Origin: Anastatus disparis
Taxonomy: Eukaryota; Arthropoda; Insecta; Hymenoptera; Eupelmidae
DNA length: 64,000 bases
Direction of reading: 5' to 3'
Assembly: GCA_017163975.1 (NCBI GenBank)
Contig: JAFFSR010000307.1
Location: forward strand, 2,677,001-2,741,000
Positions 56,455 through 64,000 of the stretch are shown here, in pieces. Under the pieces are notes generated by a model. It was not told where the DNA came from, made no database searches, and saw nothing but the letters and a program-made list of their open reading frames with translations. Position numbers and translations under genes: made by a program. Each line of letters opens with the position of its first letter. Position 1 is the first letter of the stretch.

Positions 56455-57432
56455 AGAAATTTACATTTAAATAAATTTTAGCCAACTTTTTATGCTTTTT
56501 TCAAACAAAAGAAATTCTTTTTACAAAACTTTTAGTTTCTTTGGTATTTAATATACCATTTGTAATGGGGGAATTTGTTCCCTATCCCCCAGTTACGATT
56601 ATTTTAACTCTACAGTATCACCTCTGAATAACTACCAATTTAATTATTATTTTTTTCTTAAGTTTTACTCTGAATCGAAAATCTGAATTTATTAGCAATC
56701 AACTCTCTCGGGTGGATTCTGATCGGGTCTTCATAGGGAACACTGCCGAAACCATCGATGTAACCAGCAACAAATAATTTATATATATTTTATAACAACA
56801 CAATTTTAATAAACATTTAAATAACACTGTAAAATAAAATACAAAAAGAAGTAATTTTCACTCTATATTTATTGAAGTAAATTTAATATCCTTTTTACCC
56901 GACAATTTCTCGAAAATTGTGTAAGTGTAAAAAAGTTGTGTAATTGAACTCTGGCGCGACTGAATAAACTTTCTGATTAATTGTAATTAAATAAAATCAA
57001 ATTAAACCCGTGAAATTAATATTAAGTTTAATAATGGCGGCTAAAACCGACGTTAATTATGATGAGCAAAACGGCGACGCCCACTGACTCTAAATTTTCA
57101 ATTACTTAATATTTAAGATGGAAGACTCACCTTAATGAACAAAGTGTTATTCTCCAAAAATACAAAAACTCCAATAACTGACCCTCCAATCCAAAATCTC
57201 CTTTTCTCGTTTTAGATGAACTCCTCAGCTCTCTCGAAAATACCAGAATAATCCCTTTTGTGTGTAGTGAAAAATTGGCAAAATGGCAAAAATGGCGAAA
57301 ATGGTAAAATAAATTCTCTATGAAATTTACCCTATTACAATAGAGTCAAGACTCAAGAAAAATATGGCTCAACGAGCAGTACCCAACAAAGAAAAACCGA
57401 CCAAGTATCTTAGCCAAAATCCAATAGAGAAG
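56455..57432. other. Non-coding flank of Gypsy-2, possible older LTR debris
   Basis: GGGGGAATTTGTTCCC at 56565-56580 looks like a polypurine tract followed by a TG start, and CTGGCGCGAC lies near 56952, but no matching end was found. The 57270-57310 stretch is a short AAAATGGCAAAA repeat. No gene is supported. Confidence 0.4.
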
Positions 57433-58618
57433 TGTAACGATGGCGCGTCTTTTCTTGAGCTCCTTCCTCTTCATCCCTTCTTTCGTCAATTACGTTATAA
57501 ATAGGATAATGGTTGATTGGTTATTAATCCTTTCCGTAATTGTTATTTGTTAATTACAAAGGATGTTAACTTTTAACCAATCAACACCTTTCCTTTTGGC
57601 GGCTTCTTTTATGTTAGCGCCCTCTATTTCTCGCGCGCTCCATTTAAATTTTTATTTAGAAGGCTCCATATACTCAGTCTTAATAATTATGTCTATAATT
57701 GTACCACTATCTCTCTCCAGCGCTCGATTTCTTCTATCTTCTATCACTCTCGCTCTCGATCTCACGTATCTTCATATAAAATACTGACGCAGATTGATAT
57801 TTCTTACAATTGCCCATGTATATCCTCCTTCTACTGCCATTTCTACATTTACCCATGTATATACGAGCCTTCTACTGTTATTTTTTTTACATTTACCCAT
57901 GTATATACGAGCCTTCTACTGTTATTTTTACATTTACCCATGTATATACGAGCCTGCTATATAAGCTATAGCTGGCTCCTCTTTTTCGCTGATCTCTTAC
58001 TTTTCGTGCGCATGACTCGATTTCTGCTGCGAGTCGGTCACTTACCGATGCTTCCCCTTTACTCTCGAGCACGTGTTACAAATGTTCCGCGTCGTTTCAC
58101 GGTTTCGCTCGTCATCGCGTACCGCGAGTGTATTGTGCGCATGTACCTATACACCGGGTGTGTGTGTGTGTCAGTATACAGGTGACAGTGCTGCGGCGTG
58201 CACGTCGTCATCAAGAACATAAGATGGCGACGCACAAGAGCACTGTCACAGGTTATTTTTTTCTACACATGTGTTCTCCTCTTTTAATATGTTATGTGCA
58301 CTAGTGTTAGGATGTTACAGCCATTACCGTAGCTTCAACTCCTAGTGTACTATAAGAAAACTGATGGTGACTGTGGTTTGTCTTTCACCACGTGTTCTGA
58401 TGTGAGGTTAGGTTCCCCTTTCGCTCTTTCTCTCTCTCTCTCTCTAAGTCGTTTGCTTATTTCTAATTTTCTTGTTTACCTCAAAACAAACAAAATACAA
58501 CTGATTAATTAATTTAATTATATTAATTAATAATCAGTTCAGTCAGTGCATTTTGGCTCATTTTTTCCTTTTATTCTCTTTAATAAATAGTTTATTGTGA
58601 TGCAATAAATGCATCACA
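57433..58618 (-). mobile_element. Candidate 3' LTR of Gypsy-2
   Basis: On the minus strand a polypurine tract (GGAGGGGGGAATT, 58619-58631) precedes TGTGATGCATTTATTGCATC, an LTR-like start. The most plausible end is ...CGTTACA at 57433, giving 1186 bp with TGT/ACA termini. An alternative shorter end is at about 58313 (...CTGTAACA). AATAAA and structured GC-rich segments lie inside. The partner 5' LTR would be beyond the right edge, so it cannot be confirmed here. Confidence 0.5.
57808..57960. repeat. Short tandem repeat in the Gypsy-2 LTR
   Basis: Four copies of CCCATGTATATACGAGCC and TTCTACTGTTATTTTTACAT at 57813, 57852, 57897 and 57938 (39-45 bp spacing). It may hold repeated regulatory sites. 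Confidence 0.75.
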
Positions 58619-58631
58619 AATTCCCCCCTCC

Positions 58632-59100
58632 ATGACCGGAACACTTTACAAGTGAGTCGTGTATCTTATTAAAACACGAAAACAATTTAAGACTCTACTC
58701 TATTAACTTAGGCTAGTTACCTTTTTTTTTAAAAAAAAAATCAAAAAAAAAGGAAAAATCACGTCGCCGAATTGCACTCACATAAACCATTAATATCTCT
58801 TATATTCTATTTATAATAAACCTCAACTTAATAACTACTACTACTATTTATTATCTCATTCGTATCTCGCTCTATTCATTCTCTCATACACACAGAGTTA
58901 AATGTTTAAATGGGTGATAAATAAGGATCTAAGGAATACAAAAAAAAAAATTATTAAAAGAAAATTTCAAGCAACTCACTGGATATCTATGAAATCTCTT
59001 GACTCGATGTATCGTCTCTCGATGCTACTCTTCTCTCGAACTCTTTCTCTTCTTTCGAATTTTCTCTTCTCTCGACGGTTTAACGACCCAATTAATGGCG
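58632..59100. other. Untranslated spacer between ORF3 and the polypurine tract
   Basis: AT-rich with runs of CTCTCG words. The plus-strand frames at 58902-59399 are not supported as genes because they overlap the minus-strand ORF3 and have no family features. Confidence 0.4.
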
Positions 59101-60608
59101 TCACTCTGGGGAGCGCTCCTGCGAAGAACCAGGGTTGGCCATTCGCAGCAGGACTTCCTGAAGATCTCGGGAAAGGGTTCGAATCCTTTCAGCCAACCTT
59201 ACAACCTCACTCAGCCGATTCATCTCTCGGTCATCGTCATGAGAAGCAGATCGACAAGCTCGTTCATGACGATCAGGACTTGGCTGGCGAGTGCGGGGTG
59301 GAGTGCGGGGTCGACGACTCGAACTCCTTGGCCTTCGATTTCGCGCTGTGCCTCTTCCATTCCTATCTCTTTCTCTCTCTCTTTGAGGTATGGTGTTAGT
59401 TGTTTCCCTTGATGGTGGTCGGGAACTCTCTCGCCGCCTTGATGGGGATCTTCTTCTCTCGGCAGTTGTTCCTTCACGGTTCCTGCTCCGCATATACTCT
59501 GCATGCGCTTCACTACAACGCGGACAGCTGGTCAGATCCTCGTACCTTCTACCACAGTTGTAGCAGAAGGCATCCACAAACGCACGAGGACAATCAAACC
59601 TGGAATGTCCCAGCTGACAGCAGTTGTAGCAAGCATACGGTGGCGGGTCCAGATGAGGCTCAGTAGGGATTGGCTTCAAATCTCTAAAAAGAGCTCCTCT
59701 TGTCTTACTGGAAGCGGTGGACTTTGCCCTACTTTGGCTCCTGGCTGGATTCTCTCGATGATGGACTGGTCCTGGTGGAGGCGAAGGTGAAGCTCTTCTA
59801 GGTGATGGGCTTCGAGCGGAGTAATAATCGTCCAGTTGGAGTTGACGTCGAGAGTTGTTACTCCGCTCTCGGCTGCGTCGAGGTGGGCTGACGCGCGTAC
59901 CTAGTGGAGAAAAGATGACCGTCTCTTCAGGCTCGGGTTCATATTCATCCTCGCCTCTATCCCAGGCCAGTGAATCCACCACACCAGCACTTTCTACTGG
60001 AAGGTAACGAGAATCCTGCTGTAACAAAATCTCCTCTAACTCCTTCTCTGCTTCTAACTGCCGCTAACTGCTCCTCTCTCTTCAAGTCTCTCTATGATGG
60101 CTGAGACCATATCCAAAGCCACTATTTTAGCCTCCTCTTTCCTTTTCTTCTTCTCTTCTTTCTCTTCTTCCCTCTCTTCTTCTCTATGTCTCGACTGAGG
60201 ATTAGTGATGGTGATAAGGAGAGTAGAGTCCTCCTCATCACCCCTTTCAAGCTCTTCCAAGGTAGCTTGGCCCGTTTTAAGAAGCCACTGATCTGCTGCT
60301 TCCCTCTTCTCCTTTTCCTTTTCTTCTCTCTCCTGTTTCCGAAACCTTTCAAATCTAATTCTCTCTCTCTCCTCTTCCTCAGCAGCGAGACGCAGCTCAT
60401 ACTCGAGCTGGTCTGCTCAACTATTAGGGTTAATAGTAGGTGAGGGAGATTGATCTCGCCTCCGGGTCCTTTCTTCCAATTCAACCTCATCAGCCCACGT
60501 GCGTACACGATGAGCCGCGGGATGGAATTCCGGCTCAGCTTGATGGCCCGGGCTAGATGCACCACGTGATCCCATGGATGGCGACTTCCTACCTGCACGT
60601 CTTGACAT
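59101..60608 (-). pseudogene. Gypsy-2 ORF3: zinc-knuckle, Arg/Ser-rich gag-like protein downstream of pol
   Basis: ATG at 60608 opens MSRRAGRKSPSMGSRGASSP. After a TGA (60417-60419) the frame runs through an acidic/basic coiled coil (EYELRLAAEEEERERI, KEEAKIVALDMVSAIIERLE), shifts near 60070, and reads open from 60027 to 59101. It contains a canonical CX2CX4HX4C knuckle (CYNCCQLGHSRFDC, about 59610-59650), a second Cys cluster (CYNCGRRYEDLTSCPRC) and a long Arg/Ser/Pro-rich tail. This is nucleocapsid-like, yet lies 3' of integrase, where env normally sits. No signal peptide or membrane anchor. A TTAACAG acceptor-like site precedes the ATG. About 500 codons in all. Confidence 0.7.
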
Positions 60609-60768
60609 CTGTTAACATAAGTAAAATAAAAGGAAAATTTTACTAAGGAACTCTGTCTCGACATGCTTTACTCTCGAGGCACGAACCAACACCAAGACAA
60701 CACAGCTCTCGAATTACCCTTAAAGTAACATGCTCTCGAAAAAGAAAATTATAAAATAATGGTTTTTA

Positions 60769-63700
60769 CTGATCTCGATTTGTTCGCGGGGGTAAAAATC
60801 GTTTTAACTCGGATACGTGTACCTTTGCATTTCTACGACTCTCCATCTCTGAAAAATATACTACAGGTGATTTTACCTCAATAATACGAAACGGACCTTC
60901 ATATTTTGGAGCTAACTTCACAGAAAAAACCTTGTGCTCCTTTTGATAACACCTGTGTTTTTCTCAACACTTGATCTCCTACATTAAACCTTACATCTTT
61001 TTTATTCTGGTCATATGTCTTAGCTTGCTTATTTTGAGCTTCATCTATATGTCTAGCTACCAAATCTCTCAAAGCATCTAATCTTTTTAATCTATCCTTC
61101 CAGATTTCTGGATCTAATTTTAACTTAGGTCCTCTGATCTCGATTTCTCTTCGTAAACTCTTCACTGGTGCAGGATTACGACCATAATTTAGAAATGCTG
61201 GTGATACTTTTGTTGAAGCTTGTGTAGCTGTATTAACAGCATATCTGAACTCATGTAGATGCTTGTCCCAGTCTCGATGGTCTGATCCAACAAAAATAGA
61301 AATCATGGTTTTCAACGTTCTGTTTGTTCTCTCGACTGGGTTAGCCTGGGGATGATATGGTGGAGTAGTTACATGTTTTACACCATACTCATCTAACGTA
61401 CTCTTTAACCACTTATTATCAAACTCTTTACCATTATCAGTGAGTAAATAATCAGGAGCTTCCCATCTGAATAATATCAGCTCTTCAAATGCTCTTGAGA
61501 CTCCTTTACCATCTGCAATTCTCAATGGTTTTAGCTCTTTCCAGCGAGTGGAAAAATCTTGGAACACTACTACGTATTTATACTGGTTCTTACTCTTAGG
61601 AAACTCCATGCAATCAGCTGCCACTACAGCCCATGGTCTCTCGACAATTCTCTTTCCCATTAAACCTTGAGCACCTGTTTGCATCACTTTATATCTCTGA
61701 CACTCTGAACACTGCTGCATATATGAATTTATGTCATACCACGCTCCTGGCCAATAATATTCTCTAATCACCCGATCATAAGTTTTCTCTATACCAAAAT
61801 GTCTTGATGAGGCTTCTCTATGGGCATCACTTATTACTCTCTCTCGATACTCCGTTGGTACAACTAATCTCCAGCCTTCTTCTCGAAAAGTCACTGGATC
61901 TAGCAACCTATCTCTTTTAAAGTAATACAACAAATCATCTTCCAATTTCCAATTTGGGAACTTTTTAGGAAAATGTTTTACTTCCTCTACTCTCGATAGA
62001 TACCATGGATCTTCAATAGTGGTAAAACCAGCCACCTCTTCATTTTCTAACTCGAAACCTCTCGATAAAGCATCTGGGACATGATTAAGAACACCTTTTC
62101 TGTGTATAATCTCGAAGTCCCATTGCTGTAACTCTAAAACCCAACGAGCAAGCCTACCAGTTGGATCTTTGAGATTCCTGAGCCACTTGAGAGCGCTATG
62201 GTCGGTGTATACTGTGAAGTGATATCCATCTAAATAAGGTCTCAACTTCTTTATTGCCCATAATATTGCAAGACCCTCTTTCTCAGTTACGGTATAATTT
62301 TTCTCTGCTTTACTCAAGACTCGACTGATGTACACTATAGGGTGATCCCCATCTTCACTTTCTTGTGTTAGCACAGCTCCTATGGCATAATCGCTAGCAT
62401 CGCAATGTACCGAAAATGGCTTACTGAAATCTGGTCTGGCTAACACTGGTGCTTGAGTAAGTGCTCTTTTTAGGTTCTCGAAAGCTTGCTCTTGATCCTT
62501 ACCCCAGGTCCAGGTTTGACCTTTATGAAGCAGTTTTACCAACGGAATCTTGATCTCTGACTCGTTCTCTATGAATCTCAAATACCAACCCACCATACCC
62601 AAAAAACGTCTTAATTGTTTAATAGTTTTAGGAGTAGGATAATTCAGCACTGGTGAAATTCTCTCTGAATCTGGTCTCAACCCATCTTTATCTAGTTTTT
62701 ATCCCAGGTAAGTTACACTCGAACAACAAAATTCACATTTTTCATTGTTCACAACTAGACCTGCACTCACTAATCTCTTTAACACAATTTGACCCTCTCT
62801 ATATGTTCTTCGAACGTTTCTGTCACGATAATGATATCATCTAGATATCCAAAGACATGTGGCTCGAATTCTGGACCAAATAAGGCGTCAACAAGCCTTT
62901 AGAAGGTCATTGGTGCGTTAGTTAGGCCAAATGGGAGACGTTTAAATTGGAATAGCCCCAATCCAGACACTGCAAATGCTGTGTATTTACGACTCTCATG
63001 GCTCAACATTACCTGGAAATACGCCTGCTCTAGATCTATTTTAGTAATATATCTTGCTTTTCTCAATTTGTCTAAAATAGAATCCATACTCTGCATTGGA
63101 TAAGCATCAGGTTTAGTGACTTTATTTATATCTCGAAAATCCACACAAAACCTATACTTTTCATTAGGTTTCCTGACAATTACCGGCTCTTTACTCCATT
63201 CACTCGCTGATTTCTCAATAATATTCTGCTCTAACATTCTCTTGACCTCTTCTTGTGCCACTTAAAGTTTGTATGGTGACATCCGTCTTGGGCGTTGTTT
63301 AATCGGCCTAACTCCAGGCTCGATCTCTATATGATGTTCTATTGAGGTAGTGATTCCTGGTACTTTTGATGGTGGTGGTAAGATTCGCTTAGCCAAATCT
63401 TTTACTGTTTTCTCTTGATCTTCTGTGATTTCAACTATCCCAGCGCACTCTCCAAAAATAACTGCTTTACTCTCAGAACGATGATTTGAAAATTTTCTCC
63501 ACTCTCCATCTGGAACTCTCCATAAATCTTGACCTAGTTTTACTTCTAGGTCCCATTTTCTATGGAAATCCATACCAAGAACCATATCGTGTTCCATTTG
63601 TCTTGCAACCTTGAGCTCCATGGGTTGTACTACTCCATCAACGTCTAGTACAACCTCTAGTACACCTAACAGTTTTGATATGGCTCCAGTTACTGTTTTA

Positions 63701-63972
63701 ATTGATAAATTGCTAGGTTTTAATCTGTCTCGAAATTTCTCTCCAATCTTTGGCCCAACTAGTGTAATCATCGCACCTGGGTTAAATAAAGCTAGGTATT
63801 TCTCTCCTCCTAACTCGATTTGCAAGAAATTTCTATTCTCTGACGTCGATCCTGCAACTTTTCTATGTATATTCTCAGAATTTCTCTTCTCTGTCGTACT
63901 TGGTACGACTTTTCGCCCCTCCTGGACTGTTGAAGGTGAAGCAACGTCTTCAATAGACCGATCAGGAACCAC
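60769..63972 (-). pseudogene. pol: Gypsy-2 pol: protease, RT, RNase H, integrase
   Basis: A Ty3/Gypsy polyprotein. The protease motif is LALFNPGAMITLVG (63740), with Asn where the catalytic Asp should be. RT has CVDFRDINKVTKPDAYPM, KIDLEQAYFQV and the box GYLDDIII (62840). RNase H (62480-62050) has VHCDASDYAIGAVLTQ, TEKEGLAILWAIKKL, VYTDHSALKWL and VPDALSR. Integrase has H...H with CSECQRYK (61690), AADCMEF, LLTDNGKEFD (61430) and HPQANPVERTNRTLK (61320-61340), plus the GPY/F segment YEGPFRI in a shifted frame ending near 60769. Breaks: no ATG at 63972 and an upstream TGA, TAA at 63264, TAA at 62899, shift near 62800, TAA near 62700, shift near 60955. Gag would lie beyond the window. Confidence 0.92.
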
Positions 63973-64000
63973 CCCAAGCCTGGAACACTGCTCTCAGCTG

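Noticed and set aside
56565..57350. A second plus-strand LTR starting TGTTCCC after a GGGGGAATT tract
   Set aside because: No convincing end, target duplication or partner was found; kept only as a note.
57563..58185. Short frames inside the candidate LTR
   Set aside because: They cross tandem repeats and lack family features.
58902..59790. Plus-strand frames opposite Gypsy-2 ORF3
   Set aside because: Antisense to the zinc-knuckle frame, overlapping one another, with no family motif.
60122..60664. Basic 180-codon minus frame MSRQSSLVKFSFYF
   Set aside because: Out of phase with the acidic coiled-coil frame that links to the knuckle region; its Arg/Lys richness comes from shifted GAG/AAG codons.

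Overview
The window looks like a gene-poor, repeat-saturated piece of an AT-rich insect nuclear genome, probably from a hymenopteran (ant, wasp or bee relative). This is inferred from the mobile-element families: an arthropod-type Polinton/Maverick relic with a type B DNA polymerase, a Cc8L18.2-like gene (a family first named from a bracovirus of the wasp Cotesia), insect-type Helitrons with Rep-helicase and an Ulp1-like peptidase, Ty3/Gypsy elements, several TTAA-specific MITE families and many micro- and minisatellites. I found no intact host gene. Nearly every coding region carries stops, frameshifts or truncations, so most entries are pseudogenes of mobile elements.

Layout. 1-3000: a tRNA-like sequence, a 169-bp tandem repeat and a solo LTR with a 4-bp target duplication. 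3000-13100: a decayed Polinton/Maverick. It holds a two-exon minus-strand gene, polB (plus strand, split by a 2.1-kb inverted-repeat transposon), a small ORF behind a candidate intron, a membrane protein, a coiled-coil protein, the packaging ATPase and a phospholipase-A2-like/pX-like virion protein. Integrase, protease and capsid genes are not visible. 13100-25900: a symmetrical composite. Outer inverted arms (13.1 and 25.8 kb) enclose a Cc8L18.2-like pseudogene and two mirror-image Helitron 3' ends that abut TA microsatellites. Between those ends lie minisatellites, a broken Rep-helicase gene (18.0-22.5 kb, minus) and a TTAA MITE.

26200-31500: a minus-strand Ty3/Gypsy element (gag, pol, unknown third ORF), cut at its gag end by the next element. 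31500-38540 (minus) and about 47200-54200 (plus): two inverted, diverged copies of a second Helitron family. They share the same terminal sequence but have very different terminal minisatellite lengths. 38600-47000 between them holds no genes: AT-rich DNA, a satellite built on GGAATATTTC-like words, and two adjacent large palindromes separated by TA arrays. 57400-64000: a minus-strand Ty3/Gypsy element with a candidate 3' LTR, pol, and an unusual zinc-knuckle, arginine/serine-rich ORF downstream of pol. The element runs off the right edge.

Nested insertions give relative ages. The Polinton polymerase was hit by a TIR transposon, and a Helitron helicase was hit by a TTAA MITE; removing either insert restores the reading frame. 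A Helitron landed in a Gypsy gag. The window is best read as a layered record of mobile elements, not a functioning operon or pathway.
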